Source: Opitutia bacterium UBA7876 (GTDB taxonomy: Bacteria; Verrucomicrobiota; Verrucomicrobiia; Opitutales; Seribacteraceae). Taken from it: 64,000 nucleotides of DNA. Within the stretch, counting starts at the first letter, position 1. Each line of letters starts with the position of its first letter. The stretch covers positions 16,719-80,718 of the forward strand of contig DLRY01000025.1 in assembly GCA_002500665.1 (NCBI GenBank). Reading direction: 5' to 3'. A model generated the notes under the pieces. The model did no database searches, was not told the origin of the DNA, and worked only from the letters and a program-made list of their open reading frames with translations. Below, piece after piece: positions 51,076-59,919 of this stretch. The position numbers and the translations under genes are program-made.

Positions 51076-51597
51076 TCAGCCTGCGCAGGCGCCGCGGGGT
51101 TTGCGAAGGTTGCTAAGTGAAGACTCCCTGCCAATTTTATCCTGCAACTTAATCATGGCATCGAGAAGAGCCTCCGGGCGAGGCGGACAACCGCTAACGT
51201 AAACGTCCACGGGGACTATCGTGTCAACGCCCTGCATGACGGCATAGGACCTGTACATACCTCCCGTAGAAGCACACGCCCCCATCGCAACCACCCATTT
51301 GGGGTCTCCCATCTGATCGTAAATTCGTCGAACCACCTCGGCCATCTTGTAGGTGACGGTGCCGGCCACAATCATGCAGTCTGATTGGCGGGGGGAAAAC
51401 CTCATCACCTCCATGCCGAAGCGAGATATGTCATAGCGGGATGCCGCCGATGCCATCAACTCGATGGCGCAGCACGCCAACCCCATAGGCATGGGCCAAA
51501 CCGAGTGGCTGCGTATCCAGTTGATTACCGCGTCTGCCTTGGTAACTATTACATCTCCTTCTACTTTCCCGTTGTAGGCAACTTCATCGGAAATCAT
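51076..51597 (-). CDS. nuoB: NADH-quinone oxidoreductase subunit B
   Basis: A 173-residue subunit carrying the terminal N2 4Fe-4S cluster, with tandem cysteines in LACCAIELMA and the later CAST and GCPPRPEALLDA motifs. It is the first gene of the cluster: nothing resembling nuoA lies between it and tRNA-Ser. The start ATG at 51597 lacks a Shine-Dalgarno sequence but follows a strong promoter-like element, so the operon mRNA may be leaderless. Confidence 0.95.
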   Translation of the reverse strand: MISDEVAYNGKVEGDVIVTKADAVINWIRSHSVWPMPMGLACCAIELMASAASRYDISRFGMEVMRFSPRQSDCMIVAGTVTYKMAEVVRRIYDQMGDPKWVVAMGACASTGGMYRSYAVMQGVDTIVPVDVYVSGCPPRPEALLDAMIKLQDKIGRESSLSNLRKPRGACAG

Positions 51598-51605
51598 GAG
51601 TAATT

Positions 51606-51634
51606 TTTATATTTAAATGTTACCAAACTGGCAA
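51606..51634 (-). promoter_or_regulatory. Strong candidate promoter of the nuo operon
   Basis: On the minus strand TTGCCA (51634-51629; 5/6), a 17-base spacer and TATAAA (51611-51606; 5/6) are followed by only 8 bases before the nuoB ATG. The predicted start of transcription falls within 1-2 bases of the start codon. Confidence 0.65.
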
Positions 51635-51707
51635 ACCTCAAAAAAGAATGTTCTAAGTAAAAGAGAAACTTATCACATCCCACAAATTGGGCTTCTTCTT
51701 TTGATCA

Positions 51708-51736
51708 TTGACGAGACGGGGCATCATCGGCATGAA
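51708..51736 (+). promoter_or_regulatory. Possible promoter of tRNA-Ser
   Basis: TTGACG (51708-51713; 5/6) is followed after 17 bases by CATGAA (51731-51736; 3/6), ending 20 bases before the tRNA 5' end. The -10 box is weak. Confidence 0.3.
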
Positions 51737-51756
51737 GTGATGCGACCAATCGACTA

Positions 51757-51844
<88 letters not shown>

Positions 51845-51852
51845 TTTTGGGG

Positions 51853-54800
51853 TCAGGCCTCCCGTATGAAAACCTTGGCCTTCTCGGAAAATTCGGCCGA
51901 AGCCAAATCCAGAAAAGCTGGAGCGAGAGAGGGTTCCTTGGCTCCAGGGGAAGACGCTTGACCCGCGACAAGCACCGCAACCTTACCGTAGAGATCTAGC
52001 GACTCACCGTCCGCGGGTGCAAGAACGTCGCCCTCGATCAGCCAACGACGGAGCCTCATTTGGTCCCATTGGTTGTATGGAGCCTTCGAACCAAGAAGAT
52101 TCTCCGCAAACCGCATGGCGGCGGTTTTCCAAAGACTTCCCGAGAGTTCGGGAGACTCGGCCATGATCTTTTGCATCGATTCGGTGTCGAGCCAAAGAGC
52201 TGTAACGGGCGAATCCGCGGTCACGTTCGCAGTCCGCTTGATACCGGCCAGAACGGCCATCTCTCCAATGACGGACCCACGACCCATGATATCGACGACC
52301 AGATCGCCAATGGAAACCTTTACGCTGCCTCTGGTTATAACGATCATTCCATCACCTTCGTCACCCTGTTTCATGATCGAATCACCCGAACCGTAGGACC
52401 TTTCCATAGAAACGGAAATGATCTTGGCTATTAGCTCCTCGGGCATTCCCTTGAGCCAATTGACTTCCCGCAGGACTTCACTGGGCTCCGGAAGCCTGAG
52501 CTCAAGCGGACTGTCCATAACCTCCTTCATCCGCTCCTCGACAGCGGTGATGAGGCGTGAAGCCTCGTCCGCCTCGAGCATTCCCTCTGCCTTGAGCTTG
52601 CGGATGGTGTTTCGCTCATGATTGAGAACCGAGCGGATGGCGTCCTTGGTCTCGATGCCGACAGTGGCCTCCGGATAACTCTCGTGCATGTCTCGGATGA
52701 ACTGCAGGCCCTTCAGCCGATTTTGCCTGATCTCATCCTTGAGCAAACGCGTGTTCTGCTGAAACTTCTTTGGATCCCCGGTCTCATCAAGTTCCTTAGC
52801 CAAACTGTCGACCATCTTGGCAATGTCCTGCTGGGCGACGACGAAGGCCTTGGCCGAGTCGTAACTCACCGTAATGCGGTCGGAAAAGAAATTCTTAAGG
52901 AATGGAACGTCTCGAAAAGCATCGGCGAGCTTGCTCACTCCACAGACTTTCTCGAGGTAATCGCGGTCGGTCATCGGAACCTTGCCTTGCAAGTCGAGAA
53001 ACTCACTCAAGTTGTTATCCAACTGGGCAACGGCCCGAGCGCTCAGCAAACCCGCCCGAAACTGGGACCAGTAAATACTCCTCTCCCGCTCCAGAAGGCG
53101 GCGGCGGATTTCAGAAAGAGTATCCATTTCCGAAAGCTCCTCTGAGGTCAAAGGATAGGCAACCGGTTCGGGAAGGTAATTCCTCACTTCTCCCCAGTTA
53201 GCTCCGCTTAGAAACCTGTCGTCCTTGAGCAGATCCATCTCCTGCTCACAGCCTTGGGCCACGTTACCCGAGGCGTTGGAGAACATAAGCTTTTTGACTG
53301 CGGGAAGCTTGGTCAGTCCAAGCGCGTTTACCAAGGCCCCCACGGTGGTGGCGTTGACGAGCAGAGTGAGCAGAACGATGCCCGAGATCAGAAAAAGGAA
53401 TTGTCCCCGCACGACCGCGGAAATTCCAACCAGCGAGATGCCCGCGGTCTTGGGATCCTTGCCCGCATGAATCAAACAGCCCTGCCCTTCGCCAAAAACA
53501 ACGACTTTTCGCTTTCCGCTCAGCAGGTCCTCTCTCATGACCGCAACCTCCTGGGAGGTCATTTTACCAAGAAACCTTTCAGCCTGCTCGGGGGTCTGAG
53601 TAATGCCGGTGATCCGACCCCCTGAAATGGTCGGGGTCGCTATGGACTGGGTAGCCACGATTTCATACCAGGGAACGGATTTCCCGGAGACTTTCGCCCT
53701 CTCCAGGGCATCCTTGTAGCGTGACTGGCCCGCATCATCAAGCAAAAGGACGGATGTGGTTCCTACCTTATAGTCACTCCCTTGGTCATCTTTCTTGACG
53801 TCGAACTTATACTCAAGGTGAGCCGAGTAGACAACTAAGGCCAGCGCCAAGCCGATTGCCCCGCGAAGAGCTCCCCAAAGCACCACAAGAGCATCTTTTG
53901 GAGGCAGACCGTAGCCGGCGTTCTTCATAAACTTGTAGAAGATGCCCATGTTGGTCGCCCGGACCAGGTGTATGAGCAAATATACCAAGCCAAGAATGGC
54001 AAAATCCATACCCGAAGGATTCACGTTCTGGGCAATCACGACTCCTACGACGAGGAAGATAATGACGTTCGCTACGAAAGCCACCAACTCCCAGAACTCG
54101 TGCATGAAATGCTCGACCTCGGGACTTATTCTGGTCTTGCCCACTCCGGCCATTACGATTCCCAGGGCAACCAGACCCAGAACTCCCGATACGTGGAAGA
54201 AATGCTCGCAAATAAAGAAGACGGCATAGGAAGTCACCAAGACCACCGTTATCTCGATCATGGGATCATTGAAAACCTTGCGCACCCAGAGAATGGCAAC
54301 CAATCCCAGCAAAACTCCGATTAGACCTCCTGCGGCGCCGATCTGTCCAAAGCCGAGGGCGGCGGTTCCTAGAAAATCGCCGGTGGAGACGAAGGCTTCA
54401 GCCCCGGTCACCACACCAAAGAGCAGGACGAAGGCAACGATTGCCGTTCCGTCGTTGAGCAAGGATTCACCTTCGATCAAGGTACCCAATTTCTTGCTGG
54501 CGCCAAGCTCCTTGAGCAAGGCCACCACGGCAACGGGATCGGTAGCGCTTACGACCGCCCCGAATAGCATGGAGGCCAGCATGACGAAAGCCCCCGCCTC
54601 CACGTTCCATTCAGCCAAAGCCCCTCCCTCTTCCCCGAAAAACACCACGAGGCCGTAAAAGGAAAGCCCCGTCATGACGGTTGCGGTCACGATGCCCGGA
54701 CCGGCTAGGTAAAAGGCGTTTAGAAAGGACTTCTTAAAGGTGTGCACGTCCAGGGCGAAACCGGCCTCGAAAATGAGTATTGGGAGAAAAACGTAAAGGA

Positions 54801-55134
54801 TGAGGTGACCATCTAGATTTCCTCCCCAAGTGATGGCCCCACTGGTCGTGTCGATAATCTTGGCCCACAATTCGGCGAAAAAACCGGAAGCATGACCGGA
54901 ATGGTCAGAATCACCATGGCCAGCATGCCCGCCATGGGGGCCATAGAGGCGGTTGAGCGCTCCCATCGCCAAACCAATGAGAAGAAGAAGGACGGTGAAG
55001 GGAAGGGGCACTTTCTGCAGAAAGTTACGCGTAGCCGCTCCGATGACGAGGGCCATGATTAGAAAAAAGAGGCCGTATAGGTAATCGTGACCCCCACCGG
55101 AAGCCAAGAATTGTGGTGCGAGTGAATTAATCAT
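51853..55134 (-). CDS. SOS1-like Na+/H+ antiporter with cyclic-nucleotide-binding domain
   Basis: A 1093-residue protein. Residues 15-440 are a CPA1/NhaP-type antiporter with about a dozen helices, the ion-binding SATDPVAVVALLKELG (Asp199) and EGESLLNDGTA. A His/Gly/Asp-rich loop (residues 66-84) lies between early helices. A soluble insert of about 135 residues (441-575) interrupts the transporter before its last helix (579-605). A long helical cytosolic region (610-890) and a cyclic-nucleotide-binding fold (893-1010, with GEMAVLAGIKRTAN) follow. The layout resembles plant SOS1. It lies 24 bases after the FecR-domain gene, probably in one operon. Confidence 0.9.
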   Translation of the reverse strand: MINSLAPQFLASGGGHDYLYGLFFLIMALVIGAATRNFLQKVPLPFTVLLLLIGLAMGALNRLYGPHGGHAGHGDSDHSGHASGFFAELWAKIIDTTSGAITWGGNLDGHLILYVFLPILIFEAGFALDVHTFKKSFLNAFYLAGPGIVTATVMTGLSFYGLVVFFGEEGGALAEWNVEAGAFVMLASMLFGAVVSATDPVAVVALLKELGASKKLGTLIEGESLLNDGTAIVAFVLLFGVVTGAEAFVSTGDFLGTAALGFGQIGAAGGLIGVLLGLVAILWVRKVFNDPMIEITVVLVTSYAVFFICEHFFHVSGVLGLVALGIVMAGVGKTRISPEVEHFMHEFWELVAFVANVIIFLVVGVVIAQNVNPSGMDFAILGLVYLLIHLVRATNMGIFYKFMKNAGYGLPPKDALVVLWGALRGAIGLALALVVYSAHLEYKFDVKKDDQGSDYKVGTTSVLLLDDAGQSRYKDALERAKVSGKSVPWYEIVATQSIATPTISGGRITGITQTPEQAERFLGKMTSQEVAVMREDLLSGKRKVVVFGEGQGCLIHAGKDPKTAGISLVGISAVVRGQFLFLISGIVLLTLLVNATTVGALVNALGLTKLPAVKKLMFSNASGNVAQGCEQEMDLLKDDRFLSGANWGEVRNYLPEPVAYPLTSEELSEMDTLSEIRRRLLERERSIYWSQFRAGLLSARAVAQLDNNLSEFLDLQGKVPMTDRDYLEKVCGVSKLADAFRDVPFLKNFFSDRITVSYDSAKAFVVAQQDIAKMVDSLAKELDETGDPKKFQQNTRLLKDEIRQNRLKGLQFIRDMHESYPEATVGIETKDAIRSVLNHERNTIRKLKAEGMLEADEASRLITAVEERMKEVMDSPLELRLPEPSEVLREVNWLKGMPEELIAKIISVSMERSYGSGDSIMKQGDEGDGMIVITRGSVKVSIGDLVVDIMGRGSVIGEMAVLAGIKRTANVTADSPVTALWLDTESMQKIMAESPELSGSLWKTAAMRFAENLLGSKAPYNQWDQMRLRRWLIEGDVLAPADGESLDLYGKVAVLVAGQASSPGAKEPSLAPAFLDLASAEFSEKAKVFIREA

Positions 55135-55158
55135 GATCGAGATGAAAAAAGGTTGAGA

Positions 55159-56052
55159 TCATTCGGGGCGCAAGAGTCGGGTGGGAAAAGGTCTGGGAGC
55201 CTGTCCCTGCCGAATCCTCAAGTCCTCCTTTTCGGGAAGACGCTTGGGCGAACGGCCCAATAACTCTGAGAGAGGATCGGCATTGGGGATCTTATAGCTG
55301 GGAGGCTTGGGAGCGGAGGGGAAATCATCCTCGGGCACTGCATCCGGAATAGGCAGGATTTCGAAGGTATTGCTTCCCTTGGCCTGCCCCACTTCAGCAC
55401 GGTAAGTCCTTCCGATGGAGGTCTTTTGGGCCCGCACTACGTTCCGGAGGGAGTTCTTGAGGGAGTCGGCATTGGGGAAGCCGGATAGGAGGTAGGAACT
55501 CGTCACCACGGTCTCAAGGTTGACGTTGATCCTGTCGCCCAATCCACGGGCGCCCGGTTTTGCAAAGACCAATTCCCCAGGGAGCAATTCCAGTCGGGTT
55601 TTCGGTTGCCCGGAGCCAACCAGGATGCGGCCAAGGACGCAGAGCAACTTAAGCCCTCCGTTCGGTTCGACCTCCATCATGCAAGTACCGATGCCGGCAA
55701 GGACGACTTGTGTCTCGGGGCTCTTTATGATCAGTTCGCTTCCCATCTTCCTCGAAAGGACCATGATGGAACCGTCATGAATCCCGATAGCCTTGCCATC
55801 CAGCGTGAAACTAGTGTCCGAACCGAAACGAAACTGGTAGCCGGCGCCTATGGTCTCTATCCCGCTTCTGGGACGAACCGTGATCCTTTGGCCTTGAGGA
55901 AGAAAACTGGCTCTTTTAACAGGCTCCGCTTTTTGCTCCGAACTCCTGAAGACGGCTCCGTCACCCTGACTCCTCAATACCAAATGTGAAATTTCTCCAA
56001 AAGCCGAAACGCAACAGGCCGAGGCGACCAAGAAGGTAAGGACGGTTTTCAT
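55159..56052 (-). CDS. Exported FecR-domain protein
   Basis: A 297-residue protein. A signal peptide (MKTVLTFLVASACCVSAFG) is followed at residues 40-150 by a FecR-like beta-rich domain (TFLDG-like FTLDGKAIGIHDGSIMV and VVLAGIGTCMMEV segments), then a Pro-rich C-terminal half. FecR domains are best known in iron-signalling anti-sigma factors, but in Verrucomicrobia stand-alone exported versions are common and of unknown role. No sigma factor is adjacent. It precedes the antiporter gene. The start at 56052 matches the signal peptide; the frame continues to 56103. Confidence 0.8.
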   Translation of the reverse strand: MKTVLTFLVASACCVSAFGEISHLVLRSQGDGAVFRSSEQKAEPVKRASFLPQGQRITVRPRSGIETIGAGYQFRFGSDTSFTLDGKAIGIHDGSIMVLSRKMGSELIIKSPETQVVLAGIGTCMMEVEPNGGLKLLCVLGRILVGSGQPKTRLELLPGELVFAKPGARGLGDRINVNLETVVTSSYLLSGFPNADSLKNSLRNVVRAQKTSIGRTYRAEVGQAKGSNTFEILPIPDAVPEDDFPSAPKPPSYKIPNADPLSELLGRSPKRLPEKEDLRIRQGQAPRPFPTRLLRPE

Positions 56053-56118
56053 GGGTGGAATAAAAAAGGTGATGATCAATAAGGTCAAACCTACAGTTTT
56101 CATTCCTTTTGCCAGAAA

Positions 56119-56135
56119 AAACCCCGCTAGGGTTT
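56119..56135 (-). terminator. Candidate intrinsic terminator (minus-strand reading)
   Basis: AAACCC (56119-56124) and GGGTTT (56130-56135) form a 6-bp stem with a 5-base loop. Read on the minus strand, the stem runs directly into a run of six T (56121-56116). It could stop minus-strand read-through before the FecR-domain gene. It also lies 46 bases before the M23 peptidase start. Confidence 0.4.
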
Positions 56136-56181
56136 GCTAAGAAGCTAGGCGTTGCTTAACTTTCACACGATTGATTTAGTA

Positions 56182-57354
56182 ATGAACCGATTAAACAAAT
56201 CCTTGCTTGCAACGTTATTGTTCGTTTTCCACTTTGCGAAAGCCACGGAACCGGATGGTCTGTCCGTAGCCATACAGGATGCGGGTTCCTCCCGTTTCGA
56301 CGTAATCGCAAGCACGACCGTGAACTCCCAGTTCAGCGTTCTGATCTCGCTAACCCTGAACAACCTAACCGCCAGCTCTTCTCAGACTCTCTTTAATCTA
56401 TCGGGCATAGGCAATACCACCTTGCTCACTCTCTCGAGGATAGACTCTAATGCAGGCTACTCCTACGGCTTCACCTACCAGTGGAACTTCGGCTATTCGG
56501 GAAACTCGCATAATGACGACTATCCCTACCGCATTCCTTATTCGGTTAACGATACCTTCCGAGTCGGACAGGAATATTTTGGGTCATTCAGCCACCAGAA
56601 CACCCACGCCATCGACTGGACCATGCCCGAGGGCACGAAAATCCACGCCGCGAGGGGAGGAACGGTTATAGATTTGAGGGAAGACTCCAACGAAGCCGGC
56701 ACAGAGCAGCGGCACCTTGACCTGTCCAACTACGTAACTATCGGTCATGACGACGGCAGCCAAGCCAACTACGCCCACCTCCAACAAAACGGAGCTCTCG
56801 TGGAGCTCGGGGACTCAGTGGCGGCCGGTCAATTGATCGGCCTTTCCGGAAATACCGGTTTCTCAACCGGCCCGCACCTGCATTTCGTTGTGAGGCAGCA
56901 AAAGAGTCCCGCAGACGTATCGAGCGTAGCCACGCTCTTCGTGGACAAGGACGGGCAGTCCGTAAACTCCGATGGGAACGGCACCCTTTCCAGTCTAGTC
57001 GAGGGTCGTGAATATCAAGGTAGCGCGGATTCGAACCAGACCGCAACGGCTCAATCCATCCGATCCTACACGATTCTCGACGGTTCCTCCAAGTGGAGAA
57101 CCGGGTCCTGGCTGGGAACTTTCTACGACCCAGGGCAGTCTTGGCTTTTTCATCCAGATCTGGGATGGCTTTATCCGATTGACTCAGATACTTCCTCGGC
57201 TTGGCTTTACCATACGACCCGCGGATGGATTTGGACTAACAAGTCGAGCTATCCTTGGCTTTATTTCCACTCCTCTGCTGGATGGAAATACCTTTTTCCC
57301 GAGCTAGGTCTTTACGATAGCTCGAGCGACAAGTGGGAAACCCCTTCCCCCTAG
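56182..57354 (+). CDS. Exported M23 metallopeptidase with tryptophan-rich tail
   Basis: A 390-residue protein with a signal peptide (LNKSLLATLLFVFHFAKA). The M23/LytM domain (about residues 130-260) has the zinc motif HAIDWTMPEGTKIHAARGG and GPHLHFVVR; an upstream YAHLQ segment holds the third conserved His. It should cut peptidoglycan cross-bridges in the periplasm. The last 80 residues carry repeated W-G-W-L-Y type motifs (WLFHPDLGWLYPI, WLYHTTRGWIWT), a tail I associate with Opitutae exported proteins. A TTG at 56152 could extend the N-terminus. It converges on ftsZ, 4 bases away. Confidence 0.88.
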   Translation: MNRLNKSLLATLLFVFHFAKATEPDGLSVAIQDAGSSRFDVIASTTVNSQFSVLISLTLNNLTASSSQTLFNLSGIGNTTLLTLSRIDSNAGYSYGFTYQWNFGYSGNSHNDDYPYRIPYSVNDTFRVGQEYFGSFSHQNTHAIDWTMPEGTKIHAARGGTVIDLREDSNEAGTEQRHLDLSNYVTIGHDDGSQANYAHLQQNGALVELGDSVAAGQLIGLSGNTGFSTGPHLHFVVRQQKSPADVSSVATLFVDKDGQSVNSDGNGTLSSLVEGREYQGSADSNQTATAQSIRSYTILDGSSKWRTGSWLGTFYDPGQSWLFHPDLGWLYPIDSDTSSAWLYHTTRGWIWTNKSSYPWLYFHSSAGWKYLFPELGLYDSSSDKWETPSP

Positions 57355-57358
57355 GCGG

Positions 57359-58639
57359 TCAAACGGCAATCTTGACACCTCTGCGGAGGTAAGCCGGAAC
57401 GTCCAGGTCCTCTCCCTCATACAGGTTGCGGGAGGGAAGGTCGTCGAAGATCCCCCTCTGGTTTCCGTCCTCCATGAAGTCGAAGGTGTTCTGGTCGATG
57501 GAATCCTTGGCCTTGCTCCTCTTTCTAGAGGATGATGAGCGTGCGACTGGCTTTGTCGATGCCAGTTTCGATTCATGGGCTTTCCTCGCCTTTGGGGAAG
57601 CGGCCATCACGTGTTCCGATGCAGGCGTAACGTCGGCCTTAGCCGAACCGGCCCCAATGTCAGTGGCCCCGAGAACGGTAATCTGCACGCAGTCCCCCAT
57701 ATTCTCGTCGACGTGCGCTCCAAAGACGACATGCTGCCCTGCCTTGAATTCGGCACGAATTTCCGTTGATGCTTGCTGCAGGGCCTTCATGCTCATCCCG
57801 GTTCCACCCGTTATCAGGATGAGAAGGGCATCCGCCGCCTTGGAGACGTCCGGCAAATGAAGCATGGGACAGACCATAAGTTCGCGGAGGGCATGACGGA
57901 TGGCATCCGGACCCTCCCCTTCTCCATAACCAAAAAGTGTCCTGCCGGCCCTGCGGTTAAAGGCCTTTTTCAGGTGGGCGAAGTCGACGTCGATCATACC
58001 TCGACGAAAAATAAGCGAACAAATGGCTGAAATGCCCTTGCCGACGTTTCTTCCCGCCTCTGCGAAACATTCCAGAGCGGTAGCATCAGGCCCTCCCATC
58101 TGAATAAGCGAGTCGTTGGGTAGCGGGACCACGGCATTGGCATGCTTGCGAAGCTCCGCCAAGCATTCCTCCGCCTGCGCATGCCTGCCTTTTTCCCAAC
58201 TGAAGGGCAAGGGAGTAAAGGCAAAAACAAGCGCTCCAGCATCCCTTGCCAGCCTAGCCACGACCGGAACGGCTCCTCCACCGGTACCGCCCCCAAGTCC
58301 GGCGAGCAGAAAAACAACGTCGATTCCCTCCAGTTTTTGACGGACAAGGTCCTTTTCCTCCTCGATCGCCTTGCGGGCAAGGACGAATTCGCCTCCCGTC
58401 CCCATGCCCCGCGTGTGCCTTCTGCCAAAGGCCAGCTTCTCAGAGGCGATGGAGTCACTCAGGGCCCTCCCATCGACGTCCATGACCAAATGATCCACCC
58501 CTTGAAAATCATCGAAACGCAAACCATCCACAAGAGACATGCCCGCACCCCCAATCCCAATGATCTTGGCCCGGATGCCGGTGTTTTCATTGGCTGGTGA
58601 AAAGGAGGTGTCTTGATCGAGAAAATTTTCTTGGCTCAT
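57359..58639 (-). CDS. ftsZ: Divergent cell division GTPase FtsZ
   Basis: A 426-residue tubulin-like protein at the end of the dcw operon. T1 reads IGIGGAGMS. T3 carries TRGMGTGGE. T4 is GLGGGTGGGAVPV (116-122) instead of GGGTGTGAAP. T7 is MIDVDFAHLKK (215-225), so the E. coli catalytic Asn207-Asp209-Asp212 set appears as Asp217-Asp219-His222. The C-terminal peptide EDLDVPAYLRRG (410-421), which binds FtsA, is typical. It forms the division ring. The altered T4 and T7 loops suggest slow or altered GTP hydrolysis. It follows ftsA by 27 bases. Confidence 0.92.
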   Translation of the reverse strand: MSQENFLDQDTSFSPANENTGIRAKIIGIGGAGMSLVDGLRFDDFQGVDHLVMDVDGRALSDSIASEKLAFGRRHTRGMGTGGEFVLARKAIEEEKDLVRQKLEGIDVVFLLAGLGGGTGGGAVPVVARLARDAGALVFAFTPLPFSWEKGRHAQAEECLAELRKHANAVVPLPNDSLIQMGGPDATALECFAEAGRNVGKGISAICSLIFRRGMIDVDFAHLKKAFNRRAGRTLFGYGEGEGPDAIRHALRELMVCPMLHLPDVSKAADALLILITGGTGMSMKALQQASTEIRAEFKAGQHVVFGAHVDENMGDCVQITVLGATDIGAGSAKADVTPASEHVMAASPKARKAHESKLASTKPVARSSSSRKRSKAKDSIDQNTFDFMEDGNQRGIFDDLPSRNLYEGEDLDVPAYLRRGVKIAV

Positions 58640-58666
58640 TGTCTTTGGCTGGTTGAAGGGTTACTT

Positions 58667-59878
58667 TTAGTTCATGCCGATTCCGACTAAGCCGGCTATC
58701 TTGCTCATGATGGTTTGGGATTCGCCTGCCTTCCTCCCGGGGAGCCCGTGATCCTGGAGACCATAGTGAAGCAAACCCAGTACGGTTGCATTTTCGGGTT
58801 GGGCAAGCTCCGGAGCAATCCCCGGAGGGAAGCTTGCACGGCGCACGGGCAACCCAAGAACCTTTCCGGCGATCTCCTCAATGCCCGGCAAAAGGGATCC
58901 TCCACCAGTAAGAAGAACTCCGCCCTTAAGTTCATCCGGATCCAAAAGACCGCCCAGTTCCTTGCTGATGATCTCGAAAAGCTCGACCACCCGGACGTGA
59001 ATGACGTCCGAAATGGCTTTTCGCGGAACCGAGCGGTCCCCAATGGTCTTGTTTCCAATAATCCATACCTCTTCCTTGTCGTCACTGGAGCGAGAAGATG
59101 CCGTGCCGTGCTCGATCTTGAGTTTTTCGGCGTAGGGTTCGAGAATTCTCAAGCCCATGCTCAAGTCTCCCGTGACGTGATCACCACCAACCGGAACAAC
59201 CCCAGTGAAGGCGACGTATCCTTGACGGTAGAGGGCCAAATCAGTTACCCCCGCTCCCATGTCGATGACCAGCGTTCCCGCCCGTCTAAGATCAGGGCCA
59301 GCCATCATTGTAGAAGAGGCAATGGAGGAAAGAATTAGATCGGCGACCTCCAGGCTGTAGTTGGAAATGACGTGAAGGGCTAGTCGGATGGCCTGATCGT
59401 CGCCATCGATCGACCAGTATCCCAAGTCTATCTTGTCGCCCAGCATCCCAACCGGATCCTCAACCACCTTTTCGTCCAGTATGATCGGCGTACGGATGTG
59501 ATGCACGTAGGAGCGACCTGTCTCCGGTTGCCTCCTCTTGGCTTCCTTGGAAGCCCGCTCCAGATCGGAAACGGAAACCCGGTTGTCAGAGGACGAGACG
59601 GAAGCGGAGCCTCTCAGCATTTGCCCCCGGAGATGCGCCCCGGTCTGGGCAAGGTATACCGAGTCGACGGTAGTCCCGGACATTTTCTCAGCCTCCTCCA
59701 ACGCGGCATGGACGGCTGTAGCGGCCTTGCGATAATCCACGATTTCCCCTTTCCGTACTCCTTCGTTGGGTCGTGACGCCATACCGACTATGCTTAATCC
59801 ACCCTCTGCCGTAACTTCTCCCACCAGGGCCTTGGCTTTCGACGTCCCGATTTCAACGGCTCCTATGATTTTGCTCAT
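58667..59878 (-). CDS. ftsA: Cell division protein FtsA
   Basis: A 403-residue actin-like ATPase of normal length. GAVEIGTSKAKALVGEV is the phosphate-1 loop, LVIDMGAGVTDLALY the phosphate-2 loop, and GGVLLTGGGSLLPGIEEIA the adenosine motif. Residues 85-165 form the inserted 1C domain. A short C-terminal amphipathic stretch (TIMSKIAGLVGIGMN) could be the membrane anchor. It tethers FtsZ filaments to the membrane. A GAGG ribosome site lies 9 bases before its ATG. It lies between ftsQ and ftsZ. Confidence 0.95.
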   Translation of the reverse strand: MSKIIGAVEIGTSKAKALVGEVTAEGGLSIVGMASRPNEGVRKGEIVDYRKAATAVHAALEEAEKMSGTTVDSVYLAQTGAHLRGQMLRGSASVSSSDNRVSVSDLERASKEAKRRQPETGRSYVHHIRTPIILDEKVVEDPVGMLGDKIDLGYWSIDGDDQAIRLALHVISNYSLEVADLILSSIASSTMMAGPDLRRAGTLVIDMGAGVTDLALYRQGYVAFTGVVPVGGDHVTGDLSMGLRILEPYAEKLKIEHGTASSRSSDDKEEVWIIGNKTIGDRSVPRKAISDVIHVRVVELFEIISKELGGLLDPDELKGGVLLTGGGSLLPGIEEIAGKVLGLPVRRASFPPGIAPELAQPENATVLGLLHYGLQDHGLPGRKAGESQTIMSKIAGLVGIGMN

Positions 59879-59919
59879 GATAATGATCCTCGCGTTTCGA
59901 TGGTTGGGTTAAGCCTTTC

